Source: Desulfosarcina ovata subsp. ovata (GTDB lineage: Bacteria > Desulfobacterota > Desulfobacteria > Desulfobacterales > Desulfosarcinaceae). From it: 64,000 bases of DNA. The stretch's first letter is position 1, and every line of letters begins with the position of its first letter. Position numbers and translations under genes: made by a program. This document shows, in pieces, positions 1 to 8,356 of the stretch. A model generated the notes under the pieces. That model searched no databases, was not told where the DNA came from, and saw only the letters and a list, made by a program, of their open reading frames with translations. The stretch is from NCBI RefSeq assembly GCF_009689005.1, contig NZ_AP021879.1, positions 1,116,001-1,180,000 on the forward strand, in the 5' to 3' direction.

Positions 1-844
1 TCAGTGCCCGCCTGTAGCCGCTGCCTTTCTTTTGTTGGCGCTGCAAGTAGGCCCGCAGTTCTTTGAGCATCATTTCATTAATCCGTTTTTTCGAGATATT
101 CACCGCGGACATGGCACCTTTGAGATCCAGCCGGATATCGTAGGTTTTGAAGTGGATGGTGTACGATGATTGCTTCACCGGATCCACCTGGCTGATCATG
201 CCGTCGAACAGCCGCAACTGGTAGAGCATTTTTTCCGGTTCGCCAAAGAGTTCGCCGGTCCGCGCAACCACCGTATTCGCGGCACCGCCTGCACGGCTGT
301 CCTCGATGAGCACCTGCTGCAAATGGCCGCTCTGCGGCTCAATGCGGTTAACGTAAATCATCACATCCTTGAAACTATCGTTAAATGTCCGCTCTTTCAA
401 GCTAACGTTCAGGTTTGCCGTAGCGACCTCGAACAGCAGCGTTTTGAACCGATGGGCCCCCATGGGCACACCGGCAATGGTCATGCAGCCGGTCAACAGG
501 GTACCCACCAGGCTGAAAGCCAGAACCGGCGGCAGCAGTCGGTAGATACTCACCCCGCCGGCCTTGAGAGCCATAATCTCGTTATCGCTGGACATCCGCA
601 ATAATGCCAGAAGAACCGCCATCATGACGGACATGGGAATGACATACTGCAGAAAGTAAGGCATGGTATAAATCAGCATGAGGCACACCGGCCCGATGCC
701 GACATTGTGATTGACGATCATGTCGGTGATGTCGAGAATCTGTTTCATCAGGAAGATGAAGGAGAAAAAAGCCATATTGATAAAAAAAGGCGGCAGCATC
801 TCCAAAAACAGATAGCGGAAGAGGATGGAAAATGGGTTAATCAC
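1..844 (-). CDS. lptF: LPS export permease LptF (YjgP/YjgQ family), C-terminus cut by window edge
   Basis: Leftward frame open from a GTG at 844 to the window edge, about 281 codons. It begins with residues like INPFSILFRYLFLEM, followed by a long hydrophobic helix with MAFFSFIFLMKQILD. It continues with PMSVMMAVLLALLRMSSDNEIMALKAGG (split here: PMSVMMAVLLAL then RMSSDNEIMALKAGG), the hallmark of LptF/LptG permeases. A periplasmic beta-jellyroll segment follows. Known role: LptF with LptG and LptB extracts lipopolysaccharide from the inner membrane and passes it to LptC/LptA. The family is usually 350-400 residues, so the last membrane helices lie outside the window. The GTG start is inferred because it gives the full conserved N-terminus; only a weak AAAGATA precedes it. 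LptG is the alternative, but the short N-terminus and DNEIMALKAGG region fit LptF better. Confidence 0.85.
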   Translation of the reverse strand, partial: MINPFSILFRYLFLEMLPPFFINMAFFSFIFLMKQILDITDMIVNHNVGIGPVCLMLIYTMPYFLQYVIPMSVMMAVLLALLRMSSDNEIMALKAGGVSIYRLLPPVLAFSLVGTLLTGCMTIAGVPMGAHRFKTLLFEVATANLNVSLKERTFNDSFKDVMIYVNRIEPQSGHLQQVLIEDSRAGGAANTVVARTGELFGEPEKMLYQLRLFDGMISQVDPVKQSSYTIHFKTYDIRLDLKGAMSAVNISKKRINEMMLKELRAYLQRQQKKGSGYRRAL

Positions 845-977
845 AATATATCTTTATCGTGCAAGTTTCTCTCAATCCGGAAAGTATCCCGCCAATCATC
901 ATCGGCAGCCCGATTCACAAACAGTTTTTAATCCTAAAGGATCTCGAAGGAAAAGGAAACGAAAAAAATGTGGGAAT

Positions 978-2531
978 TCAGATCAGATAGCTCACCACCG
1001 CCTCGGCCGCCCGCTCGCCGTCCACGGCGCAGGAAACGATACCGCCGGCATACCCGGCCCCCTCGCCGCAGGGAAACAGCCCGTCCAGGTCGATGTGCTG
1101 CAATGTCTGCGGATGTCGCGGAATTCTGACCGGCGACGAGGTTCGCGATTCCACCCCCACGACCACCGCGTCGTTGGTGAGAAAACCTTTCAACCGTCGA
1201 TCAAAAGCTTTGAATCCGGCCTGCAAACGACGGCCAATGGGCGCGGGAAGCCAAGCGGAAAGCGGTGAGGCCGTCACCCCTGGCGGGTAGGAGCACTTCG
1301 GCAGCGTGCTGGAGGGCCTGCCGGCAACAAAATCGGCCAGGCGCTGGGCCGGCGCCACTACTCCGCCACCGCCATTCTGAAAAGCCAGCCTTTCAAGGGT
1401 CTCCTGGTAATCCAGCCCGGCCAGCGGGCCTCCGGACGTCAGCCCGGGAATGTCGTCCAGGGTGATCTCCACCACGATACCGGCATTGGCAAACGGCGAA
1501 TTGCGTTTGGCGAAAGACATGCCATTGACCACCAGGCGATCGGGTTCGGTGGACGCCGGCACGATAAACCCGCCGGGACACATGCAGAAGCTGTATACCC
1601 CGCGGCCGTCCACCTGTTGGACCAGACGGTAGGCGGCGGCCGGCAGATGATCGCCCCGGGGCTGGCCGTGGTACTGGATGCGGTCAATGAGCTCCTGGGG
1701 GTGTTCCACGCGCACGCCCATGGCAAAGGCCTTGGCTTCCAGCGCAATTCCCTGGCGCAAAAGCATGCCGTAAACATCCCGGGCACTGTGACCGGTGGCC
1801 AAAATGACCGCCCGGGCCGCCAGACGGCCGCCATCCCTAAGAACAGCTCCAGCGATCCGCCCACCTATGATGGTCAGTCCCACCACCGCCTGCTGAAAGT
1901 GGATCTCGCCGCCATGTCGGAGGATCGTTTCGCGCATGGCCTGCACAATGCCGGGCAGCCGGTTGGAGCCGATGTGGGCATGGGCCTCGTAAAGGATCGC
2001 GGCATCGGCACCGTGCTGGTAAAATCGCTGCAGAACGCGTTTATGATCACCCCGCTTTTTGGATCGGGTGTAGAGCTTGCCGTCGGAGAAGGTTCCCGCG
2101 CCGCCCTCGCCAAAGGCGTAATTGGAGTCGCTGTCCAGAATACCGCGTCGGTTCAGCGCGGCCACATCCCGGCGACGCGGACCCACCGGTTTGCCCCGCT
2201 CGACGACCACCGGTTTGAGGCCCAACTCGAGCAGCCGCAGGGCGGCGAACAACCCCGCAGGCCCGGCCCCGACAATGAGCACTGGTTCAGCGGTCGCCAC
2301 ATTCCGGTATTGAAATACGGGACACTGCGCATCCATGGGCTCATTGTCATCGTATACACTGAGTCCGAGGTTGACCCGGATGGGACGCTTTCTGGCGTCA
2401 ATGGATCGCCGCGTGAACACGATCCGGTCTGCTGCGACCGGATGGCCCAGCTTACGCCTGGCTGACCGACGGATCGTGTCCAAATCCGCCGCCTCGGCGG
2501 GTGACAGCACCAGCGTGATCGCCTCCGGCAT
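978..2531 (-). CDS. FAD-dependent dehydrogenase, COG2509 type
   Basis: A 517-residue flavoprotein. A short N-terminal domain (about 1-85) with MPEAITLVLSPAEA and an RRSIDARK stretch precedes a Rossmann FAD site near residue 87, VLIVGAGPAGLFAALRLLELG. The conserved GEGGAGTFSDGKLYTR (about 145-160) and a late GEGAGYAGGI (about 495) complete the pattern of the COG2509 NAD(FAD)-utilising dehydrogenases. Their substrate is unknown; the fold resembles geranylgeranyl reductases and NADH-dependent flavoproteins. No transmembrane helix is evident, so it should be cytosolic. Its ATG lies 5 bases after the stop of the TerC-like tail gene, with AAAGG as ribosome site, so it is probably the last gene of a PilZ/TerC-tail/flavoprotein transcript. 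Confidence 0.85.
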   Translation of the reverse strand: MPEAITLVLSPAEAADLDTIRRSARRKLGHPVAADRIVFTRRSIDARKRPIRVNLGLSVYDDNEPMDAQCPVFQYRNVATAEPVLIVGAGPAGLFAALRLLELGLKPVVVERGKPVGPRRRDVAALNRRGILDSDSNYAFGEGGAGTFSDGKLYTRSKKRGDHKRVLQRFYQHGADAAILYEAHAHIGSNRLPGIVQAMRETILRHGGEIHFQQAVVGLTIIGGRIAGAVLRDGGRLAARAVILATGHSARDVYGMLLRQGIALEAKAFAMGVRVEHPQELIDRIQYHGQPRGDHLPAAAYRLVQQVDGRGVYSFCMCPGGFIVPASTEPDRLVVNGMSFAKRNSPFANAGIVVEITLDDIPGLTSGGPLAGLDYQETLERLAFQNGGGGVVAPAQRLADFVAGRPSSTLPKCSYPPGVTASPLSAWLPAPIGRRLQAGFKAFDRRLKGFLTNDAVVVGVESRTSSPVRIPRHPQTLQHIDLDGLFPCGEGAGYAGGIVSCAVDGERAAEAVVSYLI

Positions 2532-2536
2532 GCGGA

Positions 2537-2710
2537 TCAGCCTTTCAGCCGCTGCCGGTTGTGCTCGTAGCGCATCTGCAGAATCTCAACCATCAGGGCA
2601 AAGCCCATGGGCAAATAGATATAGGCCTTGGGCACATGCTTGTGTAGCCCCTCCATAAAAATGGTCACGCCGATGGTAATCAGAAATGAGAGCGCCAGAA
2701 TCTTCTCCAT
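2537..2710 (-). CDS. Small membrane protein resembling the C-terminal end of TerC family proteins
   Basis: A 57-residue frame starting MEKILALSFLITIGVTIFMEG and ending in a basic QMRYEHNRQRLKG tail. It has two hydrophobic stretches joined by LHKHVPKAYIYLPMGF. From memory, the pattern hydrophobic helix, EG, HVPKxYIY, xMGF, VE, LQMR is how integral membrane TerC/YkoY proteins end, but the five or six upstream helices of TerC are absent. The ATG shares its A with the TGA stop of the preceding PilZ gene (TGATG), so it is likely translationally coupled. It could be a degraded TerC gene whose tail was captured, or a genuine small membrane protein. The frame is clean and spacing to both neighbours is tight, which favours translation. 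Confidence 0.6.
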   Translation of the reverse strand: MEKILALSFLITIGVTIFMEGLHKHVPKAYIYLPMGFALMVEILQMRYEHNRQRLKG

Positions 2711-3039
2711 CAATATGGCATCACATAGACGGCACCCATTTCATGCATGGGTACCCCCTCCCTTTTTGTTTCCTGGCACCACTTGACCGTACAAAAACCC
2801 ATTGATCTCAGCAGGCACTGACCACCCGGCGGCAATTGGCGGTAGTTTTCACCGGAGGCCCGGACGATCACCGTTGTTCCCGGCGTGACCGGCCGATAAC
2901 TGAAGAAACTGATACCCTGCTCACTGAAGTTAATCAGGCTGCCTTGGATATGTCTGGCATTTGCATGGGTGTGGAGTAACGTGAGTTGACCGTCTCCCCG
3001 ATGACGTACGAAATTTCGTTTTTCCCGCAATTGTGGCAT
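2710..3039 (-). CDS. PilZ-domain protein
   Basis: A 109-residue single-domain protein. The start is basic, with RNFVRHR supplying the RxxxR element. NFSEQGISFF, about 30 residues later, supplies the (D/N)xSxxG element; together these form the cyclic-di-GMP site of PilZ domains. The rest is the expected beta-barrel with VTPGTTVIVRASG. It is probably a cytosolic c-di-GMP receptor controlling a partner by contact. The stop overlaps the start of the TerC-like tail gene by one base. The window also encodes HD-GYP and 7TM-HD phosphodiesterases, so cyclic dinucleotide signalling is represented, but no direct link is visible. Confidence 0.75.
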   Translation of the reverse strand: MPQLREKRNFVRHRGDGQLTLLHTHANARHIQGSLINFSEQGISFFSYRPVTPGTTVIVRASGENYRQLPPGGQCLLRSMGFCTVKWCQETKREGVPMHEMGAVYVMPY

Positions 3040-3583
3040 TCTATACCCTTTCCGGGGTTAGCCCCCATCCATTTCCATCCGTAAGCCTTTCATCCAGCAG
3101 GGGAAATGGAATTAGGGGGATCGTTTCTTCGGTCACTGATGGGCAAAGTATTTTTTGGGCCATCTTCCCATTCAGGCATCAATCGGGTAATGGGACTAGC
3201 CGGTAATACGAATTGATCCTGTTGGCGTACGACGCCCTGTTTTTCGAACAAAGTATGACGATTGGTGAACCCGGACGGTGGTGCAGAAACGTGCAATTCG
3301 AGAAGGATTAAAGGATTTCAGCAAGCATGAAACAACAGATCGGCGTTGGAAACGTTTAAATCAAAAAGGTACCGTCATGATTGATGATAATATATCGACT
3401 GGCGGTATGGGTCAAGCCATTTTGTAAAATGTCTACCCGGAAATGGGCACTTTTTTTGTTTAAATTTGGCGGCACCGGGATCGTCAGCCGCGATTGCGAC
3501 CCCGGTGCAGTCGGCGGGTTCGTTGAACCGTAATCGTTTGCGTGACAATAAAAACCATTTCAACCCACGCCATCCGTCTCCGC
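3040..3583. other. Intergenic stretch with no convincing gene
   Basis: About 540 bases between the PilZ gene and the unknown 300-residue protein. Short open frames here lack ribosome sites and a sensible composition. An 8-bp inverted repeat (3472-3479 with 3501-3508, GCACCGGG/CCCGGTGC) sits just downstream of the leftward gene that ends at 3584, but no T-run follows it on that strand. A T-rich tract lies at 3451-3462. The part nearest 3040 probably holds the promoter of the PilZ gene; I could not pick a clear -35/-10 pair. Confidence 0.5.
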
Positions 3584-4486
3584 TCAGGCCGACATGGATT
3601 CACTGGCGGCCACTGCACGATACAAGGGAATGAGACTCTCGAACAAACTGGCCAGTTCCGTGACGATCGCCTTTTCCTTTCCAATTGCTGCCGATTTTTC
3701 CAGACGTTTTTCGATTCTCAAATCAACGGGGCTGTTTTCCGCTGCAGACGACAAAAAATGACAAAGGCCATCAATGGCCGTCGCATCGCCGTCACCTTGA
3801 TGATGGCTCCATGCACCCTCACAGGCTTCTATTGTACCGGTAAAAGCCTTTCCCGTCAGGTCGCAGACCACCAGCTGCAAAGAGGTACAAAGCTCTCTCA
3901 GCCAATCTTCATTTTCCGTTTTACCCAGCCACGTCATTAACGCCTGCCAATCGCCTTTATCGCTCACTGCCGCATCCACGCTACGCGGAAGATGAAACCC
4001 GAAGCAAAGCTGTTTGGGTTCCAGCCGGGCATAGAATTTCGCCTGAAGCGGCAAATCCGACTGTTTTTGTCTTTTCATATCCAACCAATGGACCTCGGGT
4101 TTGCGCATGACCGCCCATGAGTTGAATTTGAATTCGCCCCCCTTCATCTGGCGGGCCAGCGATCCCCCCAGTTGCCCCCTTCCCCGCCAGGTGGTGCGGG
4201 TCACTGAATCGGAAAAGTCACCATCCACAACCCCCTCAAACGGTTTGGCCGCGCTTGCCCCCCCACCTTTCGCTTTTTTGGTACGGGCAGCTTTTTGTGC
4301 ATCCTCCAGTTCCTGCTCATGGCGCATTCTTTCGATGATACGCTGCTGCAGGGCGATGGGTGTAGAGACTTCTTCCCCGTCTTCCCAACGGATATCCATA
4401 GAGTCCCTATGGATAGCAATCACTTCAAAAACGCCTTTCATGTTTTCATACTTTTCACCGACTTCAAAATGGACATGCTCTGTCAT
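3584..4486 (-). CDS. Protein of unknown function, 300 residues
   Basis: I do not recognise this gene. The ATG at 4486 is chosen because AAGGAGAACCGT precedes it, although the frame stays open 18 codons further upstream. The first about 50 residues (EVGEKYENMKGVFEVIAI, then RDSMDIRWEDGEE) look like a small beta-rich, Tudor- or SH3-like module. A charged helical, lysine- and alanine-rich linker follows (about 60-100), and then a 190-residue globular part rich in Trp and Cys. No signal peptide or membrane helix is seen, so it is probably cytosolic. It is monocistronic, with long gaps on both sides. The sequence gives no basis for a function. Confidence 0.75.
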   Translation of the reverse strand: MTEHVHFEVGEKYENMKGVFEVIAIHRDSMDIRWEDGEEVSTPIALQQRIIERMRHEQELEDAQKAARTKKAKGGGASAAKPFEGVVDGDFSDSVTRTTWRGRGQLGGSLARQMKGGEFKFNSWAVMRKPEVHWLDMKRQKQSDLPLQAKFYARLEPKQLCFGFHLPRSVDAAVSDKGDWQALMTWLGKTENEDWLRELCTSLQLVVCDLTGKAFTGTIEACEGAWSHHQGDGDATAIDGLCHFLSSAAENSPVDLRIEKRLEKSAAIGKEKAIVTELASLFESLIPLYRAVAASESMSA

Positions 4487-4945
4487 ACGGTTCTCCTTAT
4501 CAGATAATTCCCGGGCAGCAGGTAAACGGCCAACGTACACGCGCAGCAGAGGCCCGGGATGAAAGGGCCATCCCCCTTTGCGTGTCCGTCTGTCCCATGG
4601 TTAAAATTTCTTTACACCCAAACGAAACAGTCAGAAGGCATGAACAAATCTTAAGGCAAGGAAATTGACCATGGCCGTTTTCACAGCATTCGTCTTTTTT
4701 CCGCCATGTTTATAACGGAAAAAAATGGTCTCGCCCCACAGACCGCACCGGATATGATTCAATCAGGTGAAAATATGGTATAACTTTATCGGGTGCCCGA
4801 ACGTTTGTCAAATTGCCCTTAAAACGGCGGGAACAATATAAAATAACGCCGATACGGCCATTTTCAAGCCGCGCCGGCGTTATTCACTGGAATCGTCAAG
4901 CAAAGGCAGGTTGAAGAAACGGCGCAATCCTGGCCCTAACCATGC
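4487..4945. other. Intergenic region with a likely terminator
   Basis: About 460 bases. The half near 4500-4750 is AT-rich and probably contains the promoter of the leftward unknown gene. The half near 4842-4884 carries the terminator-like hairpin listed separately. No credible reading frame was found. Confidence 0.5.
4836..4884 (-). terminator. Hairpin terminator downstream of the DUF3617 gene
   Basis: Perfect 10-bp inverted repeat AATAACGCCG (4842-4851) and CGGCGTTATT (4875-4884) with a 23-base loop. Read leftward it is followed by TTTTATATTG, so it could act as an intrinsic terminator for the gene ending at 4946. Confidence 0.6.
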
Positions 4946-5365
4946 CTACTTGCAGGGGCCGGTCCGTTTTCCGCTCATTTTGGTGATCATTACCATCCCC
5001 ATGGTCTCCGTCTTCATCTCGCCATCAAAACGGTCGCCATGGTAAGTGATTTTGCCCTTGCCGGTCATCGCCCCCCCTTGCGTATTACATTGCATCGTCC
5101 ATGACACCGTGCTACCAACCGTCTGCATATCCGTGATCGTGCAGTCCTCCTGGCCGGGCGAACTGCTTTGGGGCACGGCATTTTCCTTGGTGATACACTG
5201 GGAAAAAGTGACCGGCGGAACGGTCATGCCCTGCATGTTGACCTGGGATGTAATTTCCCACATGCCATCCTGCAGATCGATCTCAGTCCCGGCATGGGCA
5301 AGCGTGCCGCCGACCACCACCACCCAACCTAGAAAAGCCACCACCATCAGCGTTCTCGACATCAT
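4946..5365 (-). CDS. Exported DUF3617 family protein
   Basis: A 139-residue protein with a classical signal peptide (MMSRTLMVVAFLGWVVVV, then GGTLAHAG with an AHA-type cleavage site). The mature part contains DLQDGMWEITSQVNM near its start and an FSQCIT segment. Two further cysteines and a C-terminal GDRFDGEMKTET region follow, and the protein ends GPCK. This order (GxWExT start, QCxT, then the SGKRTGPC end) is typical of DUF3617 periplasmic proteins, whose function is unknown. GGGAGG six bases before the ATG supports the start. It is a single-gene unit with a terminator-like hairpin downstream. Confidence 0.8.
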   Translation of the reverse strand: MMSRTLMVVAFLGWVVVVGGTLAHAGTEIDLQDGMWEITSQVNMQGMTVPPVTFSQCITKENAVPQSSSPGQEDCTITDMQTVGSTVSWTMQCNTQGGAMTGKGKITYHGDRFDGEMKTETMGMVMITKMSGKRTGPCK

Positions 5366-5579
5366 TGATTTCCTCCCTTTTTTTGATTTTATCCTCTCAA
5401 GATACCCCGCATCACCGCGTCTGCCCGTGCAGTCCCCGTAAGGACCATGGCGGATGCGAGTTCTCCTGTTTTTTTAAGCCACTGTAAAAAAAATCGCTGG
5501 CCGTGTGACCGGATCTGTCACAACCGGGTGCTAATCTGTCAACCATACCAACAAAAACCCCTTAACCAGGAGGACGATC

Positions 5580-5768
5580 ATGCGCAAACACGAACTGACC
5601 AGCCGCTACCATGATTTTTTCGAGTATTTCGGAAACACCGAGATCCAGCGCATCCGGCAACGGGCCGGCCGGACCCTGCGGAGGGACTGGATCATTTTCG
5701 ACACGGTTGAAGAAGCCATGGATTTTTTCAACAGCCGATGCGGTGAATTCGTGGGCTATTATGCGTAA
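5580..5768 (+). CDS. Small protein of unknown function, 62 residues
   Basis: Starts at an ATG preceded by CCAGGAGGACGATC, a strong ribosome site. The protein is charged and soluble (RKHELTSRYHDFFEYFG, then DTVEEAMDFFNSRCGEFVGYY). It has one cysteine and no membrane segment or signal. The strong ribosome site, its isolated position and balanced composition argue that it is real. I recognise no family. It faces away from the DUF3617 gene and shares a 214-base divergent promoter region with it. Confidence 0.65.
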   Translation: MRKHELTSRYHDFFEYFGNTEIQRIRQRAGRTLRRDWIIFDTVEEAMDFFNSRCGEFVGYYA

Positions 5769-5941
5769 TCCGGTCCCATGGAAGGAAAAACCGCCGGCGG
5801 TTCAGGCATTTGAATCGGCATCCCCAAGCACTCATTGGCGCATGCAATGCCCTGGACCGCCGCTTCCCTGCCATTGATGAATACGGCGTTGATCCGGCGC
5901 TCTGACCGGCGTTCCCGCCACGAAGGTGAGCCGGCGGGCGG

Positions 5942-7252
5942 CTACAGCCGCCAATAGGTAATGTTGTGGTCACCCGCCGCCCGGGGGTCAAAGGCGCTTT
6001 TGACATCCACCACCACCGGCCGCCCATTGCCGCACAGTTCGGCCAGGCCGGCCAGGCCCATCTCCCGGTAGGTCTGGTGGGCAACGGCCACCACCAGGGC
6101 ATCCACGCCGTTCAAAGCGTCCAGCAACTTCAGGTCGACACCGTAGTAGGCCTGAGCCTCTTCCGGGTCGGCCAGGGGATCATGGACCAGCACCTCGATT
6201 CCGTAATCCTCCAACTCGGCGATGATATCCGTAACGCGGGTGTTGCGCAGGTCGGGAACGTCCTCCTTGAAGGTGATCCCCAGCACGCCCACCCGGGTGT
6301 GATTGATCTGCTTGCCTTCCTGAATCATCAGCTTGACCACCCGTTCGGCCACGTATTTGCCCATGCCGTCGTTGATGCGTCGGCCGGCCAGAATCATCTC
6401 GGGATGATAGCCGATGGATTCGGCCTTGAAGGTCAGGTAGTAAGGATCGACCCCGATACAATGCCCCCCCACCAGTCCGGGTCGGAAGGGCAGAAAGTTC
6501 CATTTGGTGCCGGCCGCCTCCAGCACCGCCATGGTGTCTATGCCCATGATGTCAAAAATCATGGCCAACTCGTTCATCAGGGCAATGTTCAGATCCCGCT
6601 GGGTGTTTTCGATCACCTTGGCGGCCTCGGCGACCTTGAGGCTCGGTGCCACATGGATGCCGGCCTTGACCACGCTGCCGTAGACCTTTTCCAGCAGGCG
6701 GGCCGTGGCGTCGTCCGATCCGGAAACGATTTTGAGGATCTTGTCCACGGTGTGCACCTTGTCTCCGGGGTTGATCCGCTCCGGAGAGTAGCCCGCGGTA
6801 AAGTCCCGGCCGAAAACCAGGCCGGAGTTTTTTTCCAGAATCGGCACACACACCTCTTCGGTCGCCCCAGGATAAACCGTTGACTCGAAGACCACACAGC
6901 TGCCCTTGGCCAGGTGCTGTCCGGCGATCTCGGATGCACTGCGCAGGGGCGTCAGATCGGGAATGCGGTACTGGTCGATGGGCGTGGGCACGGCCACGAT
7001 GATCAGACGGCACGTACTCAGGGTCTCGGGATCGTTGGTGTAGATGACCGAGGCAGTCGCCATTTCCGCATCGCTCACCTCCAGGGTCCGGTCCCTGCCG
7101 GCCTTGAGTTCATCGATGCGGCTGGCCTTGTAGTCGTACCCCACCACGCTAAAATGCCGGGAGAGGTGAACGGCCAGGGGCAGCCCCACGTAGCCCAGTC
7201 CCACCACGGCGATCTTCTCTTTTTTTTCCGATAGTCCCTCAAACGTCAACAT
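5942..7252 (-). CDS. UDP-sugar dehydrogenase of the TviB/WbpO/WecC type
   Basis: A 436-residue NAD-dependent nucleotide-sugar 6-dehydrogenase. The Rossmann NAD site VVGLGYVGLPLAVHLS is at about 16-31, VAVPTPID at 87-93, and the central FESTVYPGATEEVC near 122-135. The catalytic cysteine is in GGHCIGVDPYY (Cys265), and the UDP-binding C-terminal domain holds GITFKEDVPDLRNT. These enzymes oxidise a UDP-N-acetylhexosamine to its uronate for capsule, O-antigen or Vi-type polysaccharide. The N-terminus and length fit UDP-GlcNAc/GalNAc dehydrogenases better than UDP-glucose dehydrogenase. The gene stands alone, with no glycosyltransferases beside it, so the pathway cannot be fixed from context. Confidence 0.88.
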   Translation of the reverse strand: MLTFEGLSEKKEKIAVVGLGYVGLPLAVHLSRHFSVVGYDYKASRIDELKAGRDRTLEVSDAEMATASVIYTNDPETLSTCRLIIVAVPTPIDQYRIPDLTPLRSASEIAGQHLAKGSCVVFESTVYPGATEEVCVPILEKNSGLVFGRDFTAGYSPERINPGDKVHTVDKILKIVSGSDDATARLLEKVYGSVVKAGIHVAPSLKVAEAAKVIENTQRDLNIALMNELAMIFDIMGIDTMAVLEAAGTKWNFLPFRPGLVGGHCIGVDPYYLTFKAESIGYHPEMILAGRRINDGMGKYVAERVVKLMIQEGKQINHTRVGVLGITFKEDVPDLRNTRVTDIIAELEDYGIEVLVHDPLADPEEAQAYYGVDLKLLDALNGVDALVVAVAHQTYREMGLAGLAELCGNGRPVVVDVKSAFDPRAAGDHNITYWRL

Positions 7253-7327
7253 TCCTGATATCTCCTCACCGTTGTAGCGGTTTTTTCACCGTCTCTATTT
7301 TTCGGCAGCATTCGGATCGGCGTGCGG

Positions 7328-7351
7328 ATGCGGTATGCACACATACCGCAT
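7328..7351. repeat. Perfect hairpin upstream of the UDP-sugar dehydrogenase
   Basis: ATGCGGTATG (7328-7337), loop CACA, CATACCGCAT (7342-7351). It lies in the 222-base gap between the leftward radical SAM gene and the dehydrogenase. No T-run follows on either strand, so it may be an mRNA structure or a protein site rather than a terminator. Confidence 0.5.
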
Positions 7352-7474
7352 GGTCTGCTTCATCCTATCGGCAGGCCGCGGCATCTCTTGAGCGCTAAAC
7401 CGGTTTGTGCCAATATAGCGTATATCCATCCGGGATGAAAGCGAAATACGGTTAGGCGGGCAGCATGAAGGGGA

Positions 7475-8350
7475 TCACTGGTGGCCCACGAAAAACGGTC
7501 TGAAGTCACGTTCCGGCCGCTTGAGGGCTGTGTCGATCTCGCCCAGCAGCCGATTGCGGCATTCGGGCAGGCGGCCGTCAAGATTAATGTAGTTGGTGTA
7601 GTGATCGCTGGTCAGTTGCGCGTCGGCATCGAGATGCCCGATCAGCAAGGCCGCCTCCCGAAGCACCCCATGGGGGCCCAGCATCTGGAACCTGCCGTTT
7701 TCGACCATCTGCAGCAGCGGAGTATGGATCTTGGGCACGAAGGTGCGCAAGCGGATAAAATCGGGAACGATGCGGCTCAGCACATCGGCGGTCGAGGTAG
7801 CGTGGGAAACGCTGCCGGCAACCCCGCCGATTCCCAGGATCACGTACAGGCTCAGTTCGATGCCGGCGGCCAGGGTCCACTGGCCGGCCTCGATCTGCTC
7901 GGCCGCGGTCGTTCCCTTGCGGATGGCCTTTAAAATGGCGTCGTTGCCGGATTCGAGACCCACATGGATACGGGTCAGACCGGCATCGGCCAGCTGCTGC
8001 AATCCGTGCAGCCCTTTCTTATGAATGTACTGGCTGGATCCGTAAACGGTGATCCGTTCCAGGTGCGGGAAAACCTTGCGCGCGTGCCGGCAGATCCGGC
8101 ACAGCGCATCGGTGGGCATGGCGATGGTGTTGCCCGCCGGGAAAAATAGAGTTCTCACCTCACCGCCGGACCGTTCGGCCGCCTCGTCCAGGTCGCGGAC
8201 AATATCGGCCACCGGCCGCACCCGATAGCGCGGCCCGCCTTTATAGACCATACAGAAAGTGCAACGATTGTGCGGGCAACCGACGGTAGCCTGGACCAGC
8301 AGCGAATCCGCCTCGCTGGGCGGCCGATAGATGGGGCCTTCGTAATGCAT
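7475..8350 (-). CDS. Radical SAM protein, function unknown
   Basis: A 291-residue protein with the iron-sulfur motif CPHNRCTFC (Cys spacing 4 and 2) close to the N-terminus, followed by MVYKGGPRYR. It also has the SAM-binding GxExG-like GLESGND and a TIM-barrel pattern (FFPAGN, ITVYGSSQYI, IHVGLESGN, ILGIGG). The family resembles uncharacterised radical SAM proteins with a CPxNxCTFC signature; no substrate can be assigned. The start is an ATG at 8350 with GAGGT upstream. It follows the pseudouridine synthase gene by 6 bases and is probably translated from the same transcript as argJ and rluF. No second cluster or cobalamin domain is seen. Confidence 0.8.
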   Translation of the reverse strand: MHYEGPIYRPPSEADSLLVQATVGCPHNRCTFCMVYKGGPRYRVRPVADIVRDLDEAAERSGGEVRTLFFPAGNTIAMPTDALCRICRHARKVFPHLERITVYGSSQYIHKKGLHGLQQLADAGLTRIHVGLESGNDAILKAIRKGTTAAEQIEAGQWTLAAGIELSLYVILGIGGVAGSVSHATSTADVLSRIVPDFIRLRTFVPKIHTPLLQMVENGRFQMLGPHGVLREAALLIGHLDADAQLTSDHYTNYINLDGRLPECRNRLLGEIDTALKRPERDFRPFFVGHQ

Positions 8351-8356
8351 CAATGG

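Noticed and set aside
3090..3296. Small leftward frame of 68 codons
   Set aside because: No ribosome site, low-complexity residues and no neighbour relation.
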